Positions 50,658 to 60,999 of a DNA stretch of 64,000 bases are shown in pieces. Source of the stretch: Oceanihabitans gracilariae (GTDB lineage: Bacteria > Bacteroidota > Bacteroidia > Flavobacteriales > Flavobacteriaceae); contig NZ_JBHULM010000011.1 in NCBI RefSeq assembly GCF_042684485.1, forward strand, positions 558,001 to 622,000, written 5' to 3'. Within the stretch, counting starts at the first letter, position 1, and each line of letters begins with the position of its first letter. The notes below the pieces were generated by a model. It ran no database searches. It was not told the origin of the DNA and was given only the letters and a program-made list of their open reading frames with translations. The translations under genes and the position numbers were made by a program.

Positions 50658-53600
50658 ATGGGTACAAATAAAAAAAATACAGATAAGGAGTTTAGCTTAT
50701 CCTCTTGGGCAATTAACAATAAGACTACTATGTATGCGCTTATTGCTGTTATATTTTATATTGGTGTTTCTGCTTTTTTTAGCATGCCAAGAGAAAATTT
50801 TCCAGAGGTTAATGAAACTAAAATATATGTAAGCTCTGTTTTTCCTGGTAACACAGCAGAAGACATTGAAAAGCTTATAACAGATCCTTTAGAAGATAAA
50901 TTAAAATCGATAAGTAATGTAGTAGAAATCACCTCAACATCACAAGAAGACTACTCGATGGTTGTTGTAGAGTTTGATGAAAACATTACTGTAGAACAAG
51001 CAAAGCTAAAAGTAAAAGACGAAATAGACACCGAAACTTCTGGAGAAGATTGGCCTACTTTTAACGAAGCTAAAATAGAACCAGATGTATTTGATTTAAG
51101 TCTTTCTGAAGAAATGCCTATTCTAAATATTAATATTTCTGGAGATTATCCTGTAGAAAAATTAAAAGACTTTGCAGAATACCTTCAAGAAGAAATTGAA
51201 GATATACAAGAAATTAAAAAAGCAGACATTCGTGGTGCTCAAAACAAAGAAGTAGAAGTAGCTGTAGATATTTATAAAATGATGGCTGCCAATGTTACTT
51301 TTAACGATGTAATTGGCGCTATTAAAAGTGGAAACGTAACGATGTCTGCAGGTAATTTAATTACAAGTGGACAAAGACGTACCATTAGAATATTAGGAGA
51401 AATTGAAAAACCTTCTGAGCTTAAAAACTTTGTAGTTAAAGCAGAAAATGGCAATGCCATTTACCTTAAAGAAATAGCAACGGTTACTTTTAAAGAAGAA
51501 GACAAAACCACATTTGCACGTGAGTTTGGCGAACCTGTTGTTATGCTTGACGTAAAAAAACGTGCTGGTAAAAACATGGTAGCTGCAGCAGAACAAATAC
51601 AAGTAATTGTTCAAGACGCTATAGATAATGTATTTCCTCAAGATTTAAAAGTAACCATCACTAATGACCAATCTCCTAAAACCATTGGTCAAGTAGATGA
51701 TTTGGTAAACAATATTATTTTCGGGATCATCTTAGTAGTTACCGTTTTAATGTTCTTTTTAGGATTTAAAAACGCACTTTTTGTAGGATTTGCTATTCCT
51801 ATGTCTATGTTTATGTCTTTAATGATATTAAACTTTTTAGGTCACAGTTTAAATACCATGGTGCTTTTTGGATTAATCATGGGACTTGGTATGCTAGTAG
51901 ACAACGGAATTGTGGTTGTTGAAAACGTTTATAGGTTGATGGATGAAGAAGGCATGAGCAGAATTGAAGCTGCTAAAAAAGGAATTGGCGAAATTGCTTT
52001 TCCTATTATAATATCTACAGCAACTACTGTTGCTGCTTTTATCCCATTAGGTTTATGGCCAGGAATTATGGGAGATTTTATGATGATTTTACCTATTACA
52101 CTATCTGTAGTTTTAGGTTCCTCTTTATTTGTTGCTATCTTCTTTAACTCGGTTTTAGTTTCTAAATTCATGAGTATTGAAGATAAAGACATGCCTTTAA
52201 AGCAAATTATTAAAACCACTAGTATTGTTGCAATCTTTGGTGTATTAATCTTACTATTTGGTGGTGCTTATAAAGGACTTGGTAGTTTAATGCTATTTAC
52301 AGCAATTATGCTTTGGTTATACCGATGGTTTATACGTAAATGGGCAAATAGTTTTCAAACCAAAACTTTAGTACGATTAGAAAACTGGTATGAGCGTAAA
52401 CTGCGTAACGCACTTTCTGGTAAAATGCCTTATGTTTTAAGTATTGGTACTTTTGTTTTATTAATATTTTCCTTTATTGCTTTTGGAGCTTCTTTAAGTT
52501 CGCAACGTACTAAAGTAGAATTCTTTCCAGACAACAAGCCTAACCAGATTATTGTATATATAGAATATCCTGAAGGAACTGCTATTGAAAAAACAAACGC
52601 TATCACTAAAGAGATAGAAAAACGTGTTGCAACGGTTTTAAACAATGAGCAGTATATGGATAACGGTTACAATTTCATGGTAGAAAGTGCCGTTTCTCAA
52701 GTTGGCGCTGGTGCAGGAAACGCACAAACAGATATGGGTTCTGCAGCAGAAACACCACATAAGGCAAAAATTACGGCCTCTATGCGAGAATACAAATACA
52801 GAAGAGGAGAAGACAGTGAGCTTTTAAGACAAAAAGTACAAACCTCTTTGGTTGGTATTTATCCTGGAGTTTTAATATCTGTTGAAAAAGACCAAAATGG
52901 TCCTCCTGCTGGATCTCCTATTAATATTGAAATTGAAGGAGAAGATTACAATGAACTAATTGCAACAGCAGAAAACATGCGTGAATTTATTAATACCAAA
53001 AACATTCCTGGTATTGATGAACTTAAAATTGACGTAAACAAAGACAAGCCTACCATGCGTGTTACTGTAGATCGTAAAAAAGCAGGAGAACTAGGTGTTA
53101 GCTCTTCGCAAGTAGGACAACAATTACGTAATTCTATTTTTGGTTCTAAAGCAGGAATCTATAAAGAAGATGGTGATGATTTTGATATTTATGTACGTTT
53201 TAACGAAGACAACAGATATAATACAAGCGCTCTTTTTAATCAAAACATAACCTTTAGAGACAATACAGGTCAATTAAAAAGTGTTCCTGTTTCTGCTGTA
53301 ACAAAATACGAGAACAACTCTGGTTTTAATGCTATTAAGCACAAAGACACCAAACGTGTAGTAACCGTTTACTCTGCACTTTCTCCTGGCTATACAGATG
53401 CTGGAGTAATTGTTAACCAGATTCAAAATGAAATGAAAAACTATGAAGGTTTACCAGAAAACATTAAGGTAGATTACACAGGCCAAATAGAAGAACAGAA
53501 CAAACAAATGTCTTTTTTAGTTGGCGCATTTTTTACTGGACTTGGTTTAATTTTCTTCATATTAATTTTTCAATTTAACTCTATTTCAAAACCAACAATA

Positions 53601-54146
53601 ATCATGCTTGCTATTTTCTTGAGCTTTATTGGTGTGTTTGGTGGTATTGTTATTACAGGAAGTGCTTTTGTTATCATGATGACTATGGTTGGTATCATTT
53701 CTTTAGCAGGAATTGTTGTAAATAATGGTGTGGTACTACTAGATTATGCACAACTTTTAATAGACAGAAAAAAAGAAGAATTACATTTAGATGCAGATGC
53801 TTACTTAGAGCCTGATGATTTATTTGAAAGTATTGTAAGAGCAGGAAAAGCACGTTTACGTCCTGTGTTACTAACTGCAATTACTACTATACTTGGTTTA
53901 ATACCTTTAGCTATTGGTTTAAATATCAACTTCTTTTCACTTTTTAGTGAGTTTAATCCGCACATATATATGGGAGGAGACAATGTTGTTTTTTGGGGAC
54001 CATTAGCATGGACTGTAATTTACGGTTTACTAATAGCTACTTTCTTAACACTAATTGTAGTTCCTATCCTGTTCTACTTAGTTACAAAATTTAAAATGTG
54101 GTTACTAAAAAAAGGAAAAACAACAGAAGTAATTACAGAAGAATAA
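50658..54146 (+). CDS. RND-type efflux pump permease
   Basis: Inner-membrane proton-driven exporter of 1162 residues, slightly long for the HAE-1 family, with two halves each made of a large periplasmic loop and six spans. The N-terminus has span MYALIAVIFYIGVSAFFSMPRENFPEV and the pore-domain motif VSSVFPGNTAEDIEKLITDPLE. The TM4 proton-relay region reads GLIMGLGMLVDNGIVVVENVYRL, and the second-half counterpart is GIISLAGIVVNNGVVLLDYAQLL. Extra length lies in the insert around 500-560 and in the tail. It is the third component of the tetR-regulated tripartite system; the substrate is unknown. Confidence 0.95.
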   Translation: MGTNKKNTDKEFSLSSWAINNKTTMYALIAVIFYIGVSAFFSMPRENFPEVNETKIYVSSVFPGNTAEDIEKLITDPLEDKLKSISNVVEITSTSQEDYSMVVVEFDENITVEQAKLKVKDEIDTETSGEDWPTFNEAKIEPDVFDLSLSEEMPILNINISGDYPVEKLKDFAEYLQEEIEDIQEIKKADIRGAQNKEVEVAVDIYKMMAANVTFNDVIGAIKSGNVTMSAGNLITSGQRRTIRILGEIEKPSELKNFVVKAENGNAIYLKEIATVTFKEEDKTTFAREFGEPVVMLDVKKRAGKNMVAAAEQIQVIVQDAIDNVFPQDLKVTITNDQSPKTIGQVDDLVNNIIFGIILVVTVLMFFLGFKNALFVGFAIPMSMFMSLMILNFLGHSLNTMVLFGLIMGLGMLVDNGIVVVENVYRLMDEEGMSRIEAAKKGIGEIAFPIIISTATTVAAFIPLGLWPGIMGDFMMILPITLSVVLGSSLFVAIFFNSVLVSKFMSIEDKDMPLKQIIKTTSIVAIFGVLILLFGGAYKGLGSLMLFTAIMLWLYRWFIRKWANSFQTKTLVRLENWYERKLRNALSGKMPYVLSIGTFVLLIFSFIAFGASLSSQRTKVEFFPDNKPNQIIVYIEYPEGTAIEKTNAITKEIEKRVATVLNNEQYMDNGYNFMVESAVSQVGAGAGNAQTDMGSAAETPHKAKITASMREYKYRRGEDSELLRQKVQTSLVGIYPGVLISVEKDQNGPPAGSPINIEIEGEDYNELIATAENMREFINTKNIPGIDELKIDVNKDKPTMRVTVDRKKAGELGVSSSQVGQQLRNSIFGSKAGIYKEDGDDFDIYVRFNEDNRYNTSALFNQNITFRDNTGQLKSVPVSAVTKYENNSGFNAIKHKDTKRVVTVYSALSPGYTDAGVIVNQIQNEMKNYEGLPENIKVDYTGQIEEQNKQMSFLVGAFFTGLGLIFFILIFQFNSISKPTIIMLAIFLSFIGVFGGIVITGSAFVIMMTMVGIISLAGIVVNNGVVLLDYAQLLIDRKKEELHLDADAYLEPDDLFESIVRAGKARLRPVLLTAITTILGLIPLAIGLNINFFSLFSEFNPHIYMGGDNVVFWGPLAWTVIYGLLIATFLTLIVVPILFYLVTKFKMWLLKKGKTTEVITEE

Positions 54147-54170
54147 ACCTTTTTATAATTGTTTAAATAA

Positions 54171-54206
54171 AAAAAATCCGAAGCACATATGCTTCGGATT
54201 TTTTTA
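54171..54206. terminator. Bidirectional terminator after the RND operon
   Basis: AAAAAATCCGAAGCA (54171-54185) and TGCTTCGGATTTTTT (54190-54204) form a perfect 15-bp stem with a four-base loop. It serves both the efflux operon and the convergent lipoprotein gene. Confidence 0.92.
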
Positions 54207-54225
54207 TAGTATACAAACAACGTTT

Positions 54226-55047
54226 CTACAATACTTCATAGGTAAAAGTAACACCAGAATCTGTTTCTGTTCCTTCTACTTTAAAAACATATTTATCCAT
54301 ATCCATTACAATAGGAAAATCTGTACTAGCACCATCCTGAATTGCAACCGTTAAAGTAACATCTATACTAGCATTATCATTATAATAATCTTCTAAATAC
54401 AAATAGGTTTCACCTACTAAATCTGTAGATAATATGGTTACAGACTCCATATTAGAAATACCACCACTATAACCTAAAGTTGTTAACCCTTCCGGAATTC
54501 CATTAGTATACACATCGCCTAAGGAAGCATCAAATCCGTCTAGATAAAACATATCATAATCATAAAAAGCATCTGCCCAAACAATAGAAAAAGTAACTGT
54601 TGGTATTACTTTATATATAAGTTTTGAAGGTGTATTATCTAGACTTGTACCATCATTACTTACTATAGAAACCTCATAGTTTCCTAAATTATAAAACACA
54701 ACACTTCCTGTTCCTTCTTGAGATCCAGAAGCTATCATTCCGTCATTAACCGCATAATCTGTTCCTTCTACTGCAGCTGTTCCGTCTTGAAAGGTTACAC
54801 TAAAAACCACATTAGTATCTGTTGCCAATTCACTTATCGCACTAATATTTAATTCATTTAAAATATTGGTACCTGTATAAATATCTGCAGAATCTGTATC
54901 GTTATTAAAAAACACGGTATTATTGGTATCAAAACCAGTGTCTATTTGTGAAACAACATCATTAACGTCGTCACTATCATCACAACTCACCACAAACACA
55001 ACGGCTAGCAGCAAGCATATTTTATAAATTGATTTTATATTTTTCAT
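54226..55047 (-). CDS. Surface-type lipoprotein partnered with a TonB receptor
   Basis: Lipobox VVFVVSCDD with an acidic export-type sequence (CDDSDDVND) after the cysteine, as in surface lipoproteins of flavobacteria. The 273 residues are aspartate-, serine- and threonine-rich, with a segment FSVTFQDGTAAVEGTDYAVNDG resembling a Calx-beta-type sandwich. No SusD-like helical repeats are seen, so it is not SusD. It starts 7 bp after the TonB receptor stop, so the two form a receptor-lipoprotein pair. Confidence 0.78.
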   Translation of the reverse strand: MKNIKSIYKICLLLAVVFVVSCDDSDDVNDVVSQIDTGFDTNNTVFFNNDTDSADIYTGTNILNELNISAISELATDTNVVFSVTFQDGTAAVEGTDYAVNDGMIASGSQEGTGSVVFYNLGNYEVSIVSNDGTSLDNTPSKLIYKVIPTVTFSIVWADAFYDYDMFYLDGFDASLGDVYTNGIPEGLTTLGYSGGISNMESVTILSTDLVGETYLYLEDYYNDNASIDVTLTVAIQDGASTDFPIVMDMDKYVFKVEGTETDSGVTFTYEVL

Positions 55048-55054
55048 AGTTTTT

Positions 55055-57931
55055 TTATTTTAAAGTGAAAGTTAATCTACCAAATACATAACGACCATTA
55101 AATCCAAATTGCGAAGTTCTTCTAGAAAAGATAAATTGATCACCATATTGAGAATCTTCAAAAGGCACTTCGTCTGGATAAATATCAAACAGGTTATTAG
55201 CTCCTGCTGTTATTTTTAAATTATCCATTAAGTCATACGAAGCAGATAAATCGGTTACAATTTTAGCACCATATTCTACAGGTGTTGCAGTACCTCTAAA
55301 ATCTGGATCGTTTACCGAACCAAAGTATACATTACGAAGCATAACATTCCATTTTTCGCATTTATAGGTATTGGTTAAATTTACTTTTGTTCTTGGCATT
55401 GCATCTTCAATGTATCCTTTTAGGGTTTCGTCTAAAATTTCTTCACCAAGAATTTCTTTTACATTTTTAACCTCCACCTCTCTAAAGGTAGCAGAAAGAT
55501 TGTTGGTTAAATCCCCTTTACCTAAAGCCATATTATGTGCTATTACAAGGTCTATACCTTTATTATCTAAATCAAATCCGTTTGTAAAAAATTTAGCAGC
55601 AGTAGCAGAAGCGTTATCAAATAACTCTTGAGATTCTGCATCTATAGGAGCAAAACTTCTAGTTAATCCTACTCTATCTTCTACATTAACGATATAACCA
55701 TCTACTGTAAATTTCAATCCTAAATCTGGTAATTTAGCAGTAAACCCTAAACTAAAGTTTTTAGAAGTTTCTTCTTTTAAGCTTGGTATTTCTAGCAATT
55801 GTGCCAATCTACTATTGTTTGCAAAAGTACCTTGCTCTATTGGTATACCACCAACAAACTGTGTTGCTGTTGCATTAAAATAAATTTGATGTAAATCTGG
55901 CGCTCTAAAACCTGTACTGTACGCTGCTCTTACTGCAAAATCATCTGAAAACTTATATTTAGAAGCTAGTTTCCAGTTAAAGGTATCTCCAAAATCATTG
56001 TAATTTTCATATCTAAAAGCAGTACTTAGTAAAAATGCTTCGGTAATATCTGCTTCTAAATCTACATAACCAGCATAACTATTTCTGTTTTGATTTACTT
56101 CGTTTTCTGGCCTGTATCCAGGAAAAACTTGTGCTCCTCCAGGAACAACATTTCCAAAATAGCTTGTTACTAAATCTGCATCTGACGTACTTCCTGTTAC
56201 TATTTCTCCATTAACATCATAACTAGCCCAAGAAGCTTCTTCACCAGCTATTAATTGGTAATTTTCTACACGATACTCTGCACCAAAAGCCACGTTAAAT
56301 CCTGAAAACATATCTTCATAAAATTTAGAAATATCTAGGTTTGTAGTGTTTTGCGCAAAAGAAAAACCTCCTGCCTCAAACTCTCTAGGAGAGGAAGTAC
56401 CTAAAGTAGCATTTACAGTATTTTCAATAGTAAAATCGAAACTATTAGTACCATAGGTATTAGAAAAATCAACATCCCAATCCCCAATTTTACCTTTAAT
56501 TCCTGCAGCTAAAGACTTATCAATAATTTTAGATGCTATATGTGGTAAAAAACCGTTTGGTAATGCTTCTTGATTTCCTCTACCATCAGTATAAGCAGGT
56601 CTTCTGTAAAAACCAGCACCTAAACCATCTCTAAAACTAATACCACCAAAAGTATACACAGCAGATCCTGAATCATCTAAAGGCAACTCCATATTCATTA
56701 AAAACTTTCCGCCTCGTAGTTTAGATTGCCCGATTTTCATTCTAAAATCATCACGAGTTAAACCTCTTTGTGCCAACTCATATTCTGTAATTGGAGCAGG
56801 ATTTGAAGTATCACCTCCAAAAGTAACACCATCGGATGCTATAATATCTAAATAAGAATCACCATTAGCAACCCCTTGATCATACACTGCTTGTAAAGTA
56901 GGATCTAAACCAGCAACATAACTAGCTAGAGCTCCTGGATTCATATTATACGCCTGCTCATAACCTAAGTTTCTAGCAGCAACATCAAACATAGTAAATA
57001 TAGGCTGTCCCATAGAATCACTTCTATTTGTAGCTCCTCTATTTTCTAAAGAACCTGTAAAGTTAATATAACCTCCATTTTTACCTAAGTCTACACCATA
57101 GTTAGCATCTATCTGAAATTTCTCACCATCAATACCACCTTCATCATATTGCTCAGAATGTTTACTAATATTTGCACCACTATTTACATTTAATGTTAAT
57201 TCATTAGTTGCTTTTTTTAATACAATATTAATTACACCAGCAATAGCATCTGAACCATATTGTGCAGCAGCACCATCGCGTAATACTTCAATTTTAGCAA
57301 TTGCAGAAGAAGGAATAGAGTTCATATCTGTACCTACAGTACCTGTACCTACAGTACCATTTACATTAACTAAAGAAGACTTATGACGTCTTTTACCATT
57401 AATTAAAACCAATACTTGATCTGGTCCTAAACCTCTTAAAGATGCAGGATCTACATGATCTGTACCATCTGAAACGGTTTGTGCATTAGATGTAAACGAA
57501 GGCGCTACATAATTTAAAATTTCATTTACTGTTGTTTGCGCTCCAAGAGACGCTACCTCTTTCACATCAATAACATCAATTGGCACAGGAGAATCTAAAA
57601 CAGTTCTTCCTGATCTTCTAGACCCAACTAAAACGACTTCTTCTAGAGCAACTCCAGACTGTAACGTTACATCCATCACGCTTCCTATTACTATAACTTC
57701 TTTGGCATCATACCCAACATAAGAAAACATTAATGTATCTCCATTTTTGGCTTCAATTGTATATTTACCATCAAAATCTGTTACTGTTCCTGTTGTTGTT
57801 CCTTTTACAACCACAGAAGCTCCTGGTATTGGTCCTGTATCATCAGACACGGTTCCCGTAATTTGCTGTTGAGCAACGACTTGTGCAAATCCGAAGAAAA
57901 GCAACATTGCCACTAGATAGTTTTTAATCAT
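55055..57931 (-). CDS. TonB-dependent receptor with carboxypeptidase-regulatory-like N-terminal domain (paralogue A)
   Basis: Outer-membrane gated importer. Signal peptide MIKNYLVAMLLFFGFAQVVA, regulatory-like domain about 22-100 (ITGTVSDDTGPIPGASVVVKG, YVGYDAKEVIV), plug domain about 110-240 (LVLINGKRRHKSSLVN, IEVLRDGAAAQYGSDAIAGVINIVL), and a 22-strand barrel ending GRYVFGRLTFTLK. The 958 residues are long within the family. It is co-transcribed with the lipoprotein and closely related to the receptor at 58182-60806. The substrate is unknown; it lacks the SusCD pairing. Confidence 0.94.
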   Translation of the reverse strand: MIKNYLVAMLLFFGFAQVVAQQQITGTVSDDTGPIPGASVVVKGTTTGTVTDFDGKYTIEAKNGDTLMFSYVGYDAKEVIVIGSVMDVTLQSGVALEEVVLVGSRRSGRTVLDSPVPIDVIDVKEVASLGAQTTVNEILNYVAPSFTSNAQTVSDGTDHVDPASLRGLGPDQVLVLINGKRRHKSSLVNVNGTVGTGTVGTDMNSIPSSAIAKIEVLRDGAAAQYGSDAIAGVINIVLKKATNELTLNVNSGANISKHSEQYDEGGIDGEKFQIDANYGVDLGKNGGYINFTGSLENRGATNRSDSMGQPIFTMFDVAARNLGYEQAYNMNPGALASYVAGLDPTLQAVYDQGVANGDSYLDIIASDGVTFGGDTSNPAPITEYELAQRGLTRDDFRMKIGQSKLRGGKFLMNMELPLDDSGSAVYTFGGISFRDGLGAGFYRRPAYTDGRGNQEALPNGFLPHIASKIIDKSLAAGIKGKIGDWDVDFSNTYGTNSFDFTIENTVNATLGTSSPREFEAGGFSFAQNTTNLDISKFYEDMFSGFNVAFGAEYRVENYQLIAGEEASWASYDVNGEIVTGSTSDADLVTSYFGNVVPGGAQVFPGYRPENEVNQNRNSYAGYVDLEADITEAFLLSTAFRYENYNDFGDTFNWKLASKYKFSDDFAVRAAYSTGFRAPDLHQIYFNATATQFVGGIPIEQGTFANNSRLAQLLEIPSLKEETSKNFSLGFTAKLPDLGLKFTVDGYIVNVEDRVGLTRSFAPIDAESQELFDNASATAAKFFTNGFDLDNKGIDLVIAHNMALGKGDLTNNLSATFREVEVKNVKEILGEEILDETLKGYIEDAMPRTKVNLTNTYKCEKWNVMLRNVYFGSVNDPDFRGTATPVEYGAKIVTDLSASYDLMDNLKITAGANNLFDIYPDEVPFEDSQYGDQFIFSRRTSQFGFNGRYVFGRLTFTLK

Positions 57932-58100
57932 AATTTTTGGTTTTTATTGATTAATAATAAATAATACCAAAAATTACTAATAATTTAAACTATCTACAAC
58001 ATTTAAAGCTATTAATTTAATTATTAACATAATAATTGTTAAAATATCATAATTTATTACACATATGAAAATACACAGAAAATGAAGCTTAAAAACATAA

Positions 58101-58130
58101 AAAAACAGAGAAGATAGCTTCTCTGTTTTT
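58101..58130 (-). terminator. Terminator of the paralogue B TonB receptor gene
   Basis: AAAAACAGAGAAG-ATAG-CTTCTCTGTTTTT, a perfect 13-bp stem symmetrical on both strands. It lies 52 bp beyond the stop of the upstream receptor and isolates it from paralogue A. The rest of the 250-bp gap is AT-rich receptor leader. Confidence 0.9.
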
Positions 58131-58181
58131 TACTTCTACTAATTGTAGTTTCATTGTTTTAAAATAACTTATTCTTTGACA

Positions 58182-60806
58182 TTAGAATTTAAAATTTAAT
58201 CCACCACTTATGGTAGTTCCGTTGGTACCAAATTGATTTACTTCCCAAGGATATTTAAATCTTCCACCAAGATCTGTAACCACATCTCCTCCAGTTTCAA
58301 TTTCATCTGGATACACATCTAATAAATTACTTACAGATAGAGATGCCGAAAGACGATCACTAAACTGATACCCAAATATTAAATCTGTAATTACTTTTCC
58401 TGCAAAAGTTTGATCTTTATCTTCATCTGTTGCATGCTGCCATGTTACTTCGCCAAAATAGGTATTATTCAATGCCAAGTTCCATTTATTTATTTCGTAA
58501 TCAAAGCCTAATAATACTTTGGTTTTTGGTCTAGCAGAAAGAATCCTAGACTGCTCTTTTCTATTAAAAATATCATATCCATTATCTTCTAATAGTGCAG
58601 GAGTATCAATTTTACCATCAATATCTGTATTATTAAAATTTGCAGCTAACGTTGCACCTAGTTTACCACTACCTAGTTCTATATTTCTATAATTAGCTAC
58701 CAAGTCAACACCTGTTGTATTTGTATTTACCGCATTAACAAAGAATTTTAAACTTGTTATCGAGTTATCTATTAATATTTGCTCTACAGGATTGGTATTA
58801 GCTGTATCCGCATCAAAACCAATTTCATTAGTAAACAACACTCTATTATCTACTTTTACATTATAAAAATCTAGCGATAATGATAAATTACTTATAGGTT
58901 TAAAGGTTATACCTGCAGAAATATTTTTTGAAGTTTCTGCTGTTAATTGTGGCACACCTAAACCATCTCTAATTATTGGATCTACATTATTAAAAGTACC
59001 TTGGTTAGAAATAGTACCACCAGACACTAATGTTTGCACATTACTTAAATAAATTTGATGTAATGAAGGCGCTCTAAACCCTGTACTATAAGATGCTCTA
59101 ATAGCTCCTTTTTCTCCTAATGAGTAACGACCATTTATTTTCCATGAGGTATTATCACCAAAGTCACTAAAATCCTCATAACGAACAGCACCACCAATTA
59201 AAATCTTTTCGGTTGGCTCCCAATCTAAGGCTCCATAAACGCCATAATTATGTCTATCGGCATTTACAGCATTAGCAGGCTGTAATCCTGGAAAAGACTG
59301 TGCTCCTCCTGCACCTGACGGATTATAATAAGAAGCAAAATCTCCTGGTTTTGCAGTAAAACGCTCTCCTCTTACTTCTGCACCAAAAGAAACTACAAAC
59401 GCTCCTAATTCTCTACTTAAATCTAAATTTGCCAGTGTATTACTAAAGGTATAACCTCCTACTTCAAAAGAGGTAGGACTATTAGCTCCTAAATCTACAT
59501 TTAAAGTATTATTAACTTCATAGTCTACAGCATTTCTTCCGTATGTACCACTTAAATCTACATTAAAACCTAACCAATCCCATTTAAATCCAACAGTCAT
59601 ATTATTATCTCTAATATCGGTTTCAAAAGTAGGCTGAAACCCTTGATATTCTGTTCCAGCTTCATGTAGTAAATTATAAGGATCTTGTACCCAATACGGA
59701 GTACGATACAACGCAAAACTTTTTCCTGTTCTATAGGTCAATCCTCCAAAAGTATAGAACTCTGCACCTTTATCTCCAATTGGCACTCCTGCATTTACAA
59801 AAATATCCATGATTTTTAATTCTGGTTGCCCAACAGTCATTCCTAAATCTGGATTTTCAGATAACCAATCACCAAAAGTAGGATCATCTGCAGCTACACC
59901 AAATAAATCATCTTTTCCTGGAGTTCCTGCTCTATTGGTTTCTTCTTGTTGGTAATACCCAAGGGTAAAATTTAAATAACTTCCTTCTTTACCAAGATTT
60001 AATGAAGTATTTAAATCTGCACCAAAATTAAAACCATCTCCTTCAGTAGTTACTCCTGCTTTTGCACTTACAGTAGTAAACTCCACATCCTTTTTTAAAA
60101 CCATATTAATAACACCAGCAATGGCATCAGAACCATATTGTGCAGACGCTCCATCTCTTAACACCTCTATACGTTCAATAGCTGCCGCAGGAATACTTTT
60201 TAAGTCTACACCAACCTCTCCTTTTCCTGGAGTATCATTTATATACACCAAAGCACTTTGATTTTTTCTTTTACCATTTACTAAAACCAATGTTCTACTA
60301 GGACCCAAACCTCTTAAATCTGCAGGATCAAAATGTGCTGTACCATCAGAAATAGCCTGAGTGGTAGAATTAAAAGAAGGCACCTTATAGGTTAACATTT
60401 TATCTACAGTAGGTTGTCCTGTATTTTTTAATTCTGCCACACCTATATTATCAATAGGCACAGGAGAATCTAAAATAGTTCTAGGCTTGGCTCTATTACC
60501 AACAAGAACCACTTCATCTAGTGAAACTCCAGATTTTAAGGTTACATTAATAACCTTACCAGAAACTACAATTTCTTGCGGTTCATAACCAACATATGAA
60601 AAGAGTAACACATCTCCATCATTAGCTGCAATGCTATAATTACCGTCAAAATCTGTGGTTGTTCCTGTAGTTGTTCCTTTTACAACTACAGAAACTCCTG
60701 GAATAGGTCCTGTATCATCAGACACACTCCCTTTAATTTGCTGTTGTGCAATGACTTGAGAAGCTCCAAAGAAAAGCATCATTGCTACTAGGTAGTTTTT
60801 AATCAT
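58182..60806 (-). CDS. TonB-dependent receptor with carboxypeptidase-regulatory-like N-terminal domain (paralogue B)
   Basis: Same architecture as paralogue A: signal MIKNYLVAMMLFFGASQVIA, regulatory-like domain (IKGSVSDDTGPIPGVSVVVKG), plug (IERIEVLRDGASAQYGSDAIAGVINMVL), barrel, C-terminus ISGGLNFKF. The 874 residues are about 85 fewer than A, the difference lying mainly in extracellular loops. The first 100 residues and the sequence just before the ATG (ACCAAAAATT) are shared, so the two genes come from a tandem duplication. No lipoprotein gene follows this copy. The substrate is unknown. Confidence 0.94.
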   Translation of the reverse strand: MIKNYLVAMMLFFGASQVIAQQQIKGSVSDDTGPIPGVSVVVKGTTTGTTTDFDGNYSIAANDGDVLLFSYVGYEPQEIVVSGKVINVTLKSGVSLDEVVLVGNRAKPRTILDSPVPIDNIGVAELKNTGQPTVDKMLTYKVPSFNSTTQAISDGTAHFDPADLRGLGPSRTLVLVNGKRKNQSALVYINDTPGKGEVGVDLKSIPAAAIERIEVLRDGASAQYGSDAIAGVINMVLKKDVEFTTVSAKAGVTTEGDGFNFGADLNTSLNLGKEGSYLNFTLGYYQQEETNRAGTPGKDDLFGVAADDPTFGDWLSENPDLGMTVGQPELKIMDIFVNAGVPIGDKGAEFYTFGGLTYRTGKSFALYRTPYWVQDPYNLLHEAGTEYQGFQPTFETDIRDNNMTVGFKWDWLGFNVDLSGTYGRNAVDYEVNNTLNVDLGANSPTSFEVGGYTFSNTLANLDLSRELGAFVVSFGAEVRGERFTAKPGDFASYYNPSGAGGAQSFPGLQPANAVNADRHNYGVYGALDWEPTEKILIGGAVRYEDFSDFGDNTSWKINGRYSLGEKGAIRASYSTGFRAPSLHQIYLSNVQTLVSGGTISNQGTFNNVDPIIRDGLGVPQLTAETSKNISAGITFKPISNLSLSLDFYNVKVDNRVLFTNEIGFDADTANTNPVEQILIDNSITSLKFFVNAVNTNTTGVDLVANYRNIELGSGKLGATLAANFNNTDIDGKIDTPALLEDNGYDIFNRKEQSRILSARPKTKVLLGFDYEINKWNLALNNTYFGEVTWQHATDEDKDQTFAGKVITDLIFGYQFSDRLSASLSVSNLLDVYPDEIETGGDVVTDLGGRFKYPWEVNQFGTNGTTISGGLNFKF

Positions 60807-60973
60807 AATTTTTGGTTTTTAATTAATCATTACTAAATAACAACAAATTACGCATATTTTTTATATAATTCTTATTTTTTAAAATAATCAACAGCAATAT
60901 TCTTTATTTTTTCGTTAAAAATTAAGAAATTAATTTGTTTTAAAATAAGTAATTATAGTCAAAATATAAATGT

Positions 60974-60981
60974 TAAATTTG
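60974..60981 (+). promoter_or_regulatory. -7 element of the aspS promoter
   Basis: TAAATTTG, an exact TAnnTTTG match 18 bp before the aspS ATG, giving a very short leader. No TTG at the ideal -33 distance. Confidence 0.5.
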
Positions 60982-60999
60982 CACTTCAAATAAAATTTT

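Noticed and set aside
50602..50832. Plus-strand open frame before and within the RND gene
   Set aside because: Out-of-frame overlap with the certain RND permease; no recognisable product.
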